NCBI GenBank assembly: GCA_945874115.1
Contig: CAMCFD010000003.1
Coordinates: forward strand, 1-39,611
DNA: 39,611 nt
Origin: Rickettsia typhi
Lineage (GTDB): Bacteria; Pseudomonadota; Alphaproteobacteria; Rickettsiales; UBA1997
Direction: 5' to 3'
Below the pieces are notes generated by a model. The model was not told the origin of the DNA and ran no database searches. It saw only the letters and a list, made by a program, of their open reading frames with translations. This document shows, one piece after another, positions 29,767 to 38,936 of the stretch. Positions within the stretch are counted from its first letter, which is position 1. Every line of letters begins with the position of its first letter. A program made the position numbers and the translations under genes.

Positions 29767-30639
29767 ATGAACCTGTTTTTATTGCAAGAATTAAAGATGA
29801 AGCAATATTTAAATTTCAACTATAACAAGATAAATAATTATAGTCTTAGCTCTCATTTTTCAACTATTTTCAAACAAATAGAGTTAATTTTTTTCATCGT
29901 TTTATCGATAATTTTTTTAGTTACGTCAAAAATTAATCGTGATTTCACTAACAATATTTCTTATTTTTTCGTCGATCTTTCCCTTCCGGTTGTAAAAGTC
30001 GCGGCTTTTCCTTTTAATCTTTTAATAAGCTTAACCACGAATTTTGAAGAGTTGGTTGACGCCAAAAAAGACAATCAAACTTTGAAGGAAGAAAATGAAA
30101 AAATGCGTTCATTATTAGTGAATTCGGTTAATGTTGAAAATGAAAATAAAGAATTAAAAGAGATTTTAAGTTTTGTTGCCGCTAAAAGCACAAGTTATCA
30201 AATGGCAAAAGTTAGAGGCAAAACTCACGGAATTTTTAATCAACAGCTTTTTTTAGAAACTCGCGAAGGCTCTGAAATAAAAGATGGAAGTGCTGTTATC
30301 AGTGGCATTGGCATGATTGGTCGCGCAGTTGATTCTTTGCAAAATAAAGCACGATTGTTGTTGTTGACTGACGCCAACTCTCACATTCCAATTATTGTTT
30401 CAAAAGCTAGAGCGCGAGGCATTTTAACCGGAAATGGCAGCAATTCAATGGAGATAAATTTCCTGCCGAAAGGTCACAATATCGAAGTTGGCGATTTAGT
30501 TTTTACGTCAAGTGATGGCGACAAGCTTCCTCCGGGGCTTTTGGTTGGGGTGATCAAAGAAGTTTCTGGCTCGACAGTTTCAGTTGAAATGGCTCAAGAT
30601 GCTGTTAATGCTGATGTGGTGACAATACTCGATTATTAA
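29767..30639 (+). CDS. mreC: Rod shape-determining protein MreC
   Basis: N-terminal TM, coiled coil, GMIGRAVDSLQNKARLLLLTDANSHIPIIVSKARARGILTGNG; downstream of mreB; start could be ATG 29797. Confidence 0.93.
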   Translation: MNLFLLQELKMKQYLNFNYNKINNYSLSSHFSTIFKQIELIFFIVLSIIFLVTSKINRDFTNNISYFFVDLSLPVVKVAAFPFNLLISLTTNFEELVDAKKDNQTLKEENEKMRSLLVNSVNVENENKELKEILSFVAAKSTSYQMAKVRGKTHGIFNQQLFLETREGSEIKDGSAVISGIGMIGRAVDSLQNKARLLLLTDANSHIPIIVSKARARGILTGNGSNSMEINFLPKGHNIEVGDLVFTSSDGDKLPPGLLVGVIKEVSGSTVSVEMAQDAVNADVVTILDY

Positions 30640-30683
30640 ATCTCTTTTCAAAGCGGCAAAATTTTGAATAATTGGAATCATAA

Positions 30684-30711
30684 TTGCTATTTAAAAAAAT
30701 TCTGCTATAAT
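30684..30711 (+). promoter_or_regulatory. Sigma70-type promoter for purQ
   Basis: TTGCTA-N16-TATAAT upstream of purQ ATG 30748. Confidence 0.45.
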
Positions 30712-30747
30712 TCTTAATATTATTTATTTAATAAAATTCATCAACAA

Positions 30748-31428
30748 ATGAAAGCGGCAGTAATCACTTTTCCGGCATCAAATTGCGATCGCGACGCCAT
30801 TACAACTTTGCAAAAATTCACGAGTAATGTGAAAAATATTTGGCATCAAGAAACTAAACTTGACAATGATTATGATTTAATCGTTTTGCCGGGTGGTTTT
30901 TCTTATGGCGATTATTTACGCAGCGGTGCGATGGCAAAAATTTCTCCGGTGATGCAAGAAGTTAAGCGCTTGGCTGATCGCGGCGTTAAAATTTTAGGAA
31001 TTTGCAACGGCTTCCAAATTTTGACCGAAAGCGGGCTTCTTCCAGGTGTGTTAATGCGCAACGTCACCATGAAATTTTCGTGCAAAGATGTTTATTTGCG
31101 CGTTGAAAATGTTGATAATGAATTCACGAAAGGTTATAAAAAAAATCAAGTGATTAAAGTTCCAATCGCGCATGCTGACGGCAATTATTTCGCCGATAAC
31201 GACACTTTGCAAATGCTTGAAGATAAAAACCGCATTGTTTTCCGCTATGTCGATAAAAATGGCAACGTCACTGACGACAGCAATCCGAACGGCTCTCTTC
31301 ATAATATAGCAGGAATTATCAACGAAACGGGCAATGTGCTTGGAATGATGCCTCACCCAGAAAGAGCTTCAGACTCTGATATTGGCGCAATTGACGGTTT
31401 TGCGATGTTTAAGGCTTTGTTAAAGTAG
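30748..31428 (+). CDS. purQ: Phosphoribosylformylglycinamidine synthase subunit PurQ
   Basis: VITFPASNCDRDA, VLPGGFSYGDYLRSGAMAKISPVM, GICNGFQILTESGLLPG, MMPHPERAS. Confidence 0.96.
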   Translation: MKAAVITFPASNCDRDAITTLQKFTSNVKNIWHQETKLDNDYDLIVLPGGFSYGDYLRSGAMAKISPVMQEVKRLADRGVKILGICNGFQILTESGLLPGVLMRNVTMKFSCKDVYLRVENVDNEFTKGYKKNQVIKVPIAHADGNYFADNDTLQMLEDKNRIVFRYVDKNGNVTDDSNPNGSLHNIAGIINETGNVLGMMPHPERASDSDIGAIDGFAMFKALLK

Positions 31429-31515
31429 AACAAAATCTGCGATTTTGTTCTAGGGGGCTCAACTTAAATCTTTGGTTTAAGTTGAATTGGATTCGAGGAA
31501 GCAAAGCTTCCTACC
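31428..31515 (+). terminator. Three consecutive hairpins downstream of purQ
   Basis: AGAACAAAATC-tgc-GATTTTGTTCT; CAACTTAAA-tctttgg-TTTAAGTTG; AGGAAGC-aaa-GCTTCCT. Confidence 0.6.
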
Positions 31516-31619
31516 CTGTAAATTATGGTTTATGAGGTATTTATAACATTTCCCACTAATGATTAGCCAAAAAAAACGCATAGATCGCGCTAAAACCAAA
31601 AATAAATTCCAAAAAAAAC

Positions 31620-32414
31620 ATGAATATCTTACAAGAAATTTATCAACATAAATTAATTGAAGTTAGGGCGCGCAAAAAAATTTTGTCAACGCAAGAAATT
31701 TGTGCAAAAACTGATTGCAAGCGCCAAATTAAAGACTTCGCGGCGTCACTAAGAAACCAAATTTCGCAGCAAAAAAACGCTTTAATTTGTGAAGTGAAAA
31801 AAGCCTCGCCTTCAAAAGGCATAATTCGCGCCGATTTTCATGATGAAAAAGATGCGGTGAAATTTGCTAAAGCCTACGAAAAAGCAGGTGCGGCGTGTAT
31901 TTCAGTTTTGACTGATGAAAAATATTTTCAAGGCCACGATAAATATTTACAAGAAATTCGTGCAAACACAGATTTGGCGCTTCTTCGCAAAGATTTTATA
32001 GTTGATGAATATCAAATTTATGAGTCAAAAATGTTAGGCGCCGATTGCATTTTATTAATCGTTGCGATGCTTGACGACGAAACTCTCAAGAACCTCGAAA
32101 ATAAAGCGTTTGATGCGGGTTTGTCAGTGTTGATAGAAGTTCATAATCAAGAAGAATTAAGTCGCGCTTTAAGCCTAAAAAGCCCGTTAATTGGCATAAA
32201 TAATCGCAATTTGGCGAATTTTAAAACCGACATCAATATTTCGATCGAGCTTGCGAAACAAATTTCGCAAGATAAAATTATTATCGCCGAAAGCGCAATT
32301 TCAACTCGCGCCGACATCGATTTATTAAGCGCGCACGGCATAAATTGCTTTTTGATCGGTGAACATTTTATGCGTCAAAACGATGTTGAAAAAGCAGTAA
32401 AAGAGTTTTTGTAG
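31620..32414 (+). CDS. trpC: Indole-3-glycerol phosphate synthase
   Basis: ALICEVKKASPSKGIIRADF, ACISVLTDEKYFQGH, LLRKDFIVDEYQIYESKMLGADCILLIVAML, LIGINNRNL. Confidence 0.96.
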   Translation: MNILQEIYQHKLIEVRARKKILSTQEICAKTDCKRQIKDFAASLRNQISQQKNALICEVKKASPSKGIIRADFHDEKDAVKFAKAYEKAGAACISVLTDEKYFQGHDKYLQEIRANTDLALLRKDFIVDEYQIYESKMLGADCILLIVAMLDDETLKNLENKAFDAGLSVLIEVHNQEELSRALSLKSPLIGINNRNLANFKTDINISIELAKQISQDKIIIAESAISTRADIDLLSAHGINCFLIGEHFMRQNDVEKAVKEFL

Positions 32415-32574
32415 AATATATTTTTGGTCTAAAATTCCAAAAAACCTTTTACGTATGATGATGTAGGCGACTTTTTTAAATTTAATCCTCAAAAATATTT
32501 TGCTTAAAATGCTGATTTTGAAGTTAAATTGGTATAATTTGCATTTTTCACATCGCGATTTATCCTAAACTTCC

Positions 32575-32602
32575 TTGCCTTTTTCAAAGAATGCGCTATA
32601 AT
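32575..32602 (+). promoter_or_regulatory. Sigma70-type promoter for der
   Basis: TTGCCT-N16-TATAAT, 33 bp upstream of der ATG. Confidence 0.5.
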
Positions 32603-32635
32603 GGCTTAAATATTGAATTCATTAAGTAAAAACAC

Positions 32636-33997
32636 ATGTTTAAAATCGCCATAATCGGCCGTCCTAATGTTGGAAAATCAACTTTTTTTAATAAGCTTGT
32701 TGGCAAAAAATTTGCCATAACTGACGATGTTGCGGGCGTCACGCGCGATCGCAAAGAATCTCCTGGAAGGCTTGGTGACATTGACTTCATGGCGATTGAC
32801 ACTGCTGGTCTTGAAAATGAAATAAAGGCCGATTCTCTTGAAGAAAAAATGGTCGAGCAAACTTATCTGGCCGTTGCGGACGCCGATTTGTGTCTTTTTG
32901 TCGTTGACGGCAAAGAAGGAGTTGTTAATAAAGATCATCATTTTGCTAAATGGTTGCGAAAAATCGGCAAAAAAGTTATTTTGGTCGCTAATAAATGCGA
33001 AAATAAAGCGGTTTTCGAAGAAAATTGGTCTCCTGAATATTATCAACTTGGTTTTGGTGCGCCAACTGGAGTTTCGGCTGAACACAAGCTTGGTTTTGGT
33101 GAATTATACGAAAAAATTTCTCCGGTTTTTGAAGAATATCAGAAAAATTTCAGCGAACTTGAGGTTGAAGATGACGAAAAGTCGAATTTGCAAGTTGCTA
33201 TAATTGGGCGTCCGAACGCAGGAAAATCAACGCTTCTTAACCGAATTATCGGTAGTGAACGAATGATTACTGGCGAACAGGCGGGAATTACGCGCGACTC
33301 AATCGCGGTTGATTTTATGCATAATGATCAAAAAATCCGCTTCATTGACACTGCGGGAATCAGAAAAAAATCTAACATCACGCAAAAACTTGAGAAAATG
33401 TCGAGCGAAGACAGTTTTCGCGCCCTTCGCTATGCGCAAGTTGCGGTGCTTTTATTCGACGCAAATTGTGTGATGGACAAACAAGACATGGCTCTTGCAG
33501 GCGAAGTATTGAAAGAAGGTCGCGCGCTGATTTTTGCGGTCAATAAAATCGACGAAGTTAAGGGTGATAAAGAAGTATTTTTGCGCCAAGTCAGAACGCA
33601 ATTGCAACAAATTTTCGCCGAAGTTGATGGCGCCGTTATCATCGGAATTTCGGCCAAAACCGGCTATAATGTTGATAAATTGCTGACTTACATTATGCAA
33701 ACTTATAATCAGTGGCAAATAAAAGTTCCGACTTCAAAGCTAAACAACTGGCTTGCGGGCGCTCTTTTGAGTCATTCACCAAAAATGTATAAAGGCAAAG
33801 AAACCAAGGTAAAATATATTACCCAAATCAAAACTCGTCCACCGACTTTCGCCGTTTTCACCAATCATTTAAAGGTTTTAGAAGGGGATTACAAACGTTA
33901 TTTGGCCAATTCTTTGCGTCAACATTTTGATTTAAATTTAACGCCGATTCGAATGTATGCTAGAAAATCGGATAATCCTTACGCCACGAAGAAATAG
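32636..33997 (+). CDS. der: Ribosome biogenesis GTPase Der (EngA)
   Basis: Two G domains (IAIIGRPNVGKSTFFNKL; VAIIGRPNAGKSTLLNRIIG), DTAGL/DTAGIRKK, KH-like C-terminus. Confidence 0.98.
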   Translation: MFKIAIIGRPNVGKSTFFNKLVGKKFAITDDVAGVTRDRKESPGRLGDIDFMAIDTAGLENEIKADSLEEKMVEQTYLAVADADLCLFVVDGKEGVVNKDHHFAKWLRKIGKKVILVANKCENKAVFEENWSPEYYQLGFGAPTGVSAEHKLGFGELYEKISPVFEEYQKNFSELEVEDDEKSNLQVAIIGRPNAGKSTLLNRIIGSERMITGEQAGITRDSIAVDFMHNDQKIRFIDTAGIRKKSNITQKLEKMSSEDSFRALRYAQVAVLLFDANCVMDKQDMALAGEVLKEGRALIFAVNKIDEVKGDKEVFLRQVRTQLQQIFAEVDGAVIIGISAKTGYNVDKLLTYIMQTYNQWQIKVPTSKLNNWLAGALLSHSPKMYKGKETKVKYITQIKTRPPTFAVFTNHLKVLEGDYKRYLANSLRQHFDLNLTPIRMYARKSDNPYATKK

Positions 33998-34001
33998 AGC
34001 C

Positions 34002-34304
34002 TTATTTTTTTCGTGGATCAATAATTCTGTCCATGTCGGTGCGCCTTGGAAATGGCGGATTCAAGCCCAAATCACGATATTCTTTTGCCCAGTCCTTATA
34101 AAATCTGCGCGAAACATAAAATACGGCGCAATCTCTGCAATTAATTTCAGTTCTGGTATATCGACATTTTGATTCATAGGCCAGATTTGCCAGATCTTTT
34201 GGGTAATAAATGTCAATAATATCGCGACATTTTAAGCTGGTGGTAAATACGCCAGCGTAGACTACGACGATAAAAAATCCTAATGCGCCAACAATGGTTT
34301 CCAT
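34002..34304 (-). CDS. Conserved-looking small membrane protein, unknown function (N-terminal TM, four Cys)
   Basis: METIVGALGFFIVVVYAGVFTTSLKCRDII...CRYTRTEINCRDC; convergent with der, not overlapping it. Confidence 0.6.
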   Translation of the reverse strand: METIVGALGFFIVVVYAGVFTTSLKCRDIIDIYYPKDLANLAYESKCRYTRTEINCRDCAVFYVSRRFYKDWAKEYRDLGLNPPFPRRTDMDRIIDPRKK

Positions 34305-34319
34305 AATTTTAATATTTTG

Positions 34320-34337
34320 AGCGGTTTTTTTACCGCT
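34320..34337. terminator. Hairpin upstream of the 34002-34304 gene / downstream of xerC/D; bidirectional-terminator-like
   Basis: AGCGGT-tttttt-ACCGCT then TTTT on + strand. Confidence 0.45.
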
Positions 34338-34461
34338 TTTACAAACGAAATTTTAGTGACTTTCATAATAAAATTTCCTAAAAACCTATGATGAAAATAA
34401 ATTCTCAAGCGGAATTTCAAGCTTAGATTCTGTCATTTTTATCGATAAAATGCAAATAAAA

Positions 34462-35400
34462 TTATCGTGGAGAGAATTTTTTATATTCGCTCAAAAGTCG
34501 ATTTTTGTCAACTTTGGTATAGCGTTGCGTCGTTGACAGGCTTGAGTGTCCGAGCAATTCTTGAATTGTGCGCAAATCGCCGCCAGCTTCAAGCAAATGT
34601 GTCGCAAATGAATGGCGAAAAGCATGCGGAGTTATGGTTTCGGACAAATTTAATTCGCGGCGAATTTCTTGCATTAAGCGACTGAAAACGCGCGCCAAAT
34701 AAGGCTTGCCATGATTTCCAACAAAAATTGCGTCATCATATTTAATTTCAAACGGACATAAGCCCAAATATTCATTAATTTTTGTTCGAACAATCTTCAA
34801 AATCGGCACCATTCTTTGTTTGCCGCCTTTTCCGTCGATTATTAAAACATCATTATTTGCGAGTGATTTTTTCGTCAAAGAGAGCGCTTCTGAAATGCGC
34901 AATCCACAGCCATAAATTAGTGTAAGAAGAGCCACGTCGCGCTTAATTTCCCACTCATTTTTATTTTTCGCGGCAATAGATGCCAAAATTTTTTCAATGT
35001 CAATTTCATCGACCGATTTTGGAATTGGTTTCGCGATTTTTGGCGTTTTTATTTTTTCGATTTCAATATTTTTGAGCAAATTATTTTTGTTCAAAAAGCG
35101 AAAAAAACTGCGCAAAGAGCTTAAAGCACGGGCATTTGAGGCATTTATGTGATTTTTTTGCAACTTTTCCATCAAATAGTGCCTAAAATCAGTGTTTTCT
35201 AAGCTTTCTAAGATTTTTATGTTAATTTTTCGTTCTTTTGCTTTAAAAAGAAAATTAAAGAAATATAATAAATCAGTATGGTAAGAAATTAAAGTGTGAT
35301 TTGAATATCTTTTTTCGACTTGTAAAAAAGTGATAAATTTTTCTAATAAACCTTTAATTTCTAGGTCGCAAATGTCAATAATTTCTAATTTTTGAAGCAT
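34462..35400 (-). CDS. Tyrosine recombinase XerC/XerD family
   Basis: LLTLIYGCGLRISEALSLT, HAFRHSFATHLLEAGGDLRTIQELLGHSSLSTTQRYTKVD; start placed at ATG 35400 rather than 35472. Confidence 0.92.
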   Translation of the reverse strand: MLQKLEIIDICDLEIKGLLEKFITFLQVEKRYSNHTLISYHTDLLYFFNFLFKAKERKINIKILESLENTDFRHYLMEKLQKNHINASNARALSSLRSFFRFLNKNNLLKNIEIEKIKTPKIAKPIPKSVDEIDIEKILASIAAKNKNEWEIKRDVALLTLIYGCGLRISEALSLTKKSLANNDVLIIDGKGGKQRMVPILKIVRTKINEYLGLCPFEIKYDDAIFVGNHGKPYLARVFSRLMQEIRRELNLSETITPHAFRHSFATHLLEAGGDLRTIQELLGHSSLSTTQRYTKVDKNRLLSEYKKFSPR

Positions 35401-36183
35401 ATGTTTAGAATAATTCTCGCTATTTTCTTGGTTTCTTCGCTTAATTCTTACGCCAATTCTCCAAAATCGCAAGATATTTTATTGTGGAACAGTGAGCGAG
35501 GCATCAAGACCTTTGAAAACAGTGAATATAAACAAGATTTTTATCAGCTGGTTAATTTTTATCAACCGCAAGCAAACCCGTTTTATTGCGGAATTGCGAG
35601 TTCGGTGATAGTTTTAAATGCTTTTAAAAATGGCAAAATTGAAAGCCAGAAGGAAATTGAAGGAAAGATTCCGCAAAGCTTGGGCGGCGGCGTTTTAGAA
35701 TATAAATCTTATTCGCAATCAAACTTTTTAAATGCGAAAACCGATAAAATTAAATCAAAAGAAATTATCGAATTTAAAAAGCCAACAAGAATTGAAAATG
35801 GCAAAGAAATTTATGACGAGGGTCTTACTCTGGCAAACCTTAAAGACATTTTGACCAAAGTTCATAAATTGAAAGTAAAAGTTAATTATGCGACTAATAA
35901 TAATGAAAAATCGGTCGCAGAATTTCGCAAAAATCTCAAAAAATATTTACAAGATGACACTCATTTTGTGTTAGCAAATTTTGACGGAAGAGTCATTAAA
36001 ACCAACGGCGCTGGCCATATTTCGCCACTTGTTGCCTATGATGAATCTTCAGATTTAGTGATGGTTTTAGACGTTGCCGCGCATAAAAGAATGTGGTATT
36101 TTGTGTCGGTTGCAAAACTTTATGAAGCCATGAATACCAAAGACGGCGAAAGTTTCCGCGGATATTTAATTGTGTCGCAATAA
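35401..36183 (+). CDS. Phytochelatin synthase-like cysteine peptidase with signal peptide
   Basis: FYCGIASSVIVLNAF, GAGHISPLVAYDESSDLVMVLDVA (Cys...His-x17-Asp); N-terminal MFRIILAIFLVSSLNSYANS. Confidence 0.85.
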   Translation: MFRIILAIFLVSSLNSYANSPKSQDILLWNSERGIKTFENSEYKQDFYQLVNFYQPQANPFYCGIASSVIVLNAFKNGKIESQKEIEGKIPQSLGGGVLEYKSYSQSNFLNAKTDKIKSKEIIEFKKPTRIENGKEIYDEGLTLANLKDILTKVHKLKVKVNYATNNNEKSVAEFRKNLKKYLQDDTHFVLANFDGRVIKTNGAGHISPLVAYDESSDLVMVLDVAAHKRMWYFVSVAKLYEAMNTKDGESFRGYLIVSQ

Positions 36184-36279
36184 TTGCAAAAAAATCGGTA
36201 AAAATTATAAAATCCGCAAGAATTATAAAGGCGAAAGCTTTTTAATATCGGCTGCGAGAAAAATTAAAAAACACAAATT

Positions 36280-38622
36280 ATGATCGACGGTTTAAATGAT
36301 CCACAAAAAGAAGCTGTGCTACAGACACAAGGGCCGCTATTAGTTTTGGCGGGCGCTGGGACCGGAAAAACCAAAGTTTTAACTTCGCGAATTATTCACA
36401 TTATAAATTCGCATATGGCGTCGCCTCTTCAAATTTTGGCGGTGACTTTTACCAACAAAGCCGCGGCAGAAATGCGTCACAGAATTGGCGCGTCAATTGG
36501 CGAAAATGTCCATAATTTATGGATCGGAACTTTCCACTCAATTGCTGCGAAAATTACGCGTAGACACGCCGAAATTGTTGGTCTGAAAAATGATTTTACG
36601 ATTATCGACCAAGACGATCAGCTGCGTTTAATCAAACAAATTTTGGCCGATTTAAATGTTGACACTAAACAATTTCCGGCGAAAAATTATTTGAATAAAA
36701 TTTCGCACACCAAAGATGTAAAACTGGCGCCAGCGCCCACAAACAGCGCACCGACATCGTTTGTCAATCCTTTTTCTGACGCGGCTGACCAAGGTTTGCC
36801 GAAATTATCTTCGGTTTATTCGCTTTATCAAAGTCGCCTAAAGTCAATGAATGCGGCCGATTTCGGAGATTTACTCGCTTACAATCTCGAAATTTTTGCA
36901 CGCGCCCCCGAGGTTTTGTCATATTATCAAGACAAGTTCCGCTATATTTTGGTCGATGAATATCAAGACACGAATAATGTGCAATATCAATGGCTTCTAA
37001 AGCTGTCGGCGGTTCACCAAAATTTATGCGCGGTTGGTGATGACGATCAGTCAATCTATAGCTGGCGCGGCGCTAATATTGCCAATATTTTACGCTTCGA
37101 AAAAGATTTTAAAAACGCCAAAGTTATCAGGCTTGAACAAAATTATCGCAGCTCGCAAAACATTCTCGAAGCCGCAGACTCAGTGATCTCGAAGAATTCG
37201 CAGCGTCACGGAAAAACTTTGTGGACCGACAAAAAAGGCGGCGAAGAAGTTAAAATATATTCCTTCATCGATGACCGCGGAGAAGCCAGTTTCGCGGTTA
37301 AAACGGCGCTTAATTATCACCAGCGCCAAAAATATAAATTGTCGCAAATGGCGATTTTAGTGCGCGCCGGCTATCAAACTCGCGCCTTTGAGGAAGCGTT
37401 GATAAAATCGAATTTGCCCTACAAAATCATCGGCGGCATGAAGTTCTATGAGCGAATGGAGGTTAAAGACGCAATTTGTTATTTGCGCGTGGTTTGCAAT
37501 TTTAGCGACGATTTGGCGCTAAGCCGAATTATCAACACACCAAAGCGCGGCGTTGGCGACACCAGCATTAACGCGCTTTATCAGCGTGCGAAAAACGAAA
37601 ATATTTCGCTGTTTAATGCTATAAAAGAAGCTTTGGCGCAAGGTGAAGTTAAGGGAAAAGCGGCGTCAAGCCTGAGAATTTTGATCGAACAAATTGAAAG
37701 ATGGCGCGCGGCCCTTGAAAAAACAAGCCTTAGCGACATTGCGCGCTTAATTTTGACCGAAAGTGGTTATATTTCGATGTGGCAATCCGAGAACAGCCTT
37801 GAAGCGCAAGGGCGCATCGAAAACATAGACGAATTTGTCTCAAGTTTGGCCGATTTTGAAAACATCACCGAATTCCTTGAATATGTAAGCTTGGTCGAGG
37901 CTAAAGACGATAAAAATATCACCGACGCCATAAATGTTATGACTGTTCACGCCGCGAAAGGCCTTGAGTTTGACTTGATTTTTGTTCCCGGTCTTGAAGA
38001 TGGCGTGTTTCCAAGTGGAAGGTCGCTTGACGAGCGCGACGGCGCCGAAGAAGAGCGTCGATTATTTTATGTAGCCATGACGCGCGCCAAAAAAGAGTTA
38101 ATCTTGTGCTATGCCAAGACACGCTTCGTTTTCGGCGATTATCAACAATCAATGCCATCGCGATTTTTGAAGGAATTGCCAAAAGAAATAAAAGAAACCG
38201 AAGTCGGTTTTGACGACGGATTTTCAGGCGGCTTTAACGGCGGATACAGCAACGGTTCGCGCGCAAATTTCGCCTCGAATTCAAGCGAAAGTTTTGGTGC
38301 GAATTCATCTTCGTCAAAATTCGGCCAAACGCAAAGTCTTAAGCCTTCTTACAACAATTCTCAATTTGGCAATAAATCGCAATTTAACCCAAAATTTGCC
38401 CAAATTCAGCAAAAATTCGCCAATTTTGACGAAAAATCGACCAAAAATGACCTAATCGCCAAAAAAGCTTTTGACAAAAGCGATTCTTTGTTTGGAAAAA
38501 GAATGTTCCACCAAAAATTCGGCTATGGAAAGGTTGTCGGAATAGATGGTTCTAAGCTTGAAATCGAATTCGAAAAAGCCGGCAAAAAAACCGTGATGAA
38601 AGATTTTGTAAGCGCGGCGTAA
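36280..38622 (+). CDS. uvrD: DNA helicase UvrD/PcrA (SF1)
   Basis: LNDPQKEAVLQTQGPLLVLAGAGTGKTKVLTSRI, VDEYQDTNNVQYQWL, GDDDQSIYSWRGA, VMTVHAAKGLEFDLIFVPGLEDGVFP, FYVAMTRAKKEL. Confidence 0.96.
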   Translation: MIDGLNDPQKEAVLQTQGPLLVLAGAGTGKTKVLTSRIIHIINSHMASPLQILAVTFTNKAAAEMRHRIGASIGENVHNLWIGTFHSIAAKITRRHAEIVGLKNDFTIIDQDDQLRLIKQILADLNVDTKQFPAKNYLNKISHTKDVKLAPAPTNSAPTSFVNPFSDAADQGLPKLSSVYSLYQSRLKSMNAADFGDLLAYNLEIFARAPEVLSYYQDKFRYILVDEYQDTNNVQYQWLLKLSAVHQNLCAVGDDDQSIYSWRGANIANILRFEKDFKNAKVIRLEQNYRSSQNILEAADSVISKNSQRHGKTLWTDKKGGEEVKIYSFIDDRGEASFAVKTALNYHQRQKYKLSQMAILVRAGYQTRAFEEALIKSNLPYKIIGGMKFYERMEVKDAICYLRVVCNFSDDLALSRIINTPKRGVGDTSINALYQRAKNENISLFNAIKEALAQGEVKGKAASSLRILIEQIERWRAALEKTSLSDIARLILTESGYISMWQSENSLEAQGRIENIDEFVSSLADFENITEFLEYVSLVEAKDDKNITDAINVMTVHAAKGLEFDLIFVPGLEDGVFPSGRSLDERDGAEEERRLFYVAMTRAKKELILCYAKTRFVFGDYQQSMPSRFLKELPKEIKETEVGFDDGFSGGFNGGYSNGSRANFASNSSESFGANSSSSKFGQTQSLKPSYNNSQFGNKSQFNPKFAQIQQKFANFDEKSTKNDLIAKKAFDKSDSLFGKRMFHQKFGYGKVVGIDGSKLEIEFEKAGKKTVMKDFVSAA

Positions 38623-38683
38623 AAGGCGTTTTAAAGCGGTATTTATTGGCTTAAAGTCGATTTTTTCTCTCAAAATCGTCGAA

Positions 38684-38764
38684 GTTGATGTTATGAGTTG
38701 CTTTCTAGTCTCTAAGGGGATTGCCGCGTTGGCTGCGCTCCTCGAGACTCAAAATAACATTAAC
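38684..38764. repeat. REP-like imperfect palindrome downstream of uvrD
   Basis: gttgatgttatgag...ctcaaaataacattaac outer arms; agtctc/gagact inner arms; core attgccgcgttggctgcgctcctcg. Confidence 0.55.
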
Positions 38765-38873
38765 CAAAGCCCAACCGCGCCATTTTCCCGCAGAATTCGT
38801 GCAATAAAAACACTTCCCAATTTTGATTTGTGAGAAAAACCCCATACAAACAACAAAAATTTGTAGATTTTTC

Positions 38874-38902
38874 TTGCACAATGTTAAAAAATGTGGTATA
38901 AT
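38874..38902 (+). promoter_or_regulatory. Extended -10 promoter upstream of the IQ-motif gene
   Basis: TTGCAC-N17-TATAAT with TGG preceding the -10. Confidence 0.55.
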
Positions 38903-38936
38903 GGGGAAATAAAATAAAATTTAACCAATTGAATTT

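Noticed and set aside
34462-35400. Tyrosine recombinase as evidence of an integrated phage or island
   Set aside because: Sequence and size fit housekeeping XerC/XerD; no att sites, tRNA or phage genes nearby.
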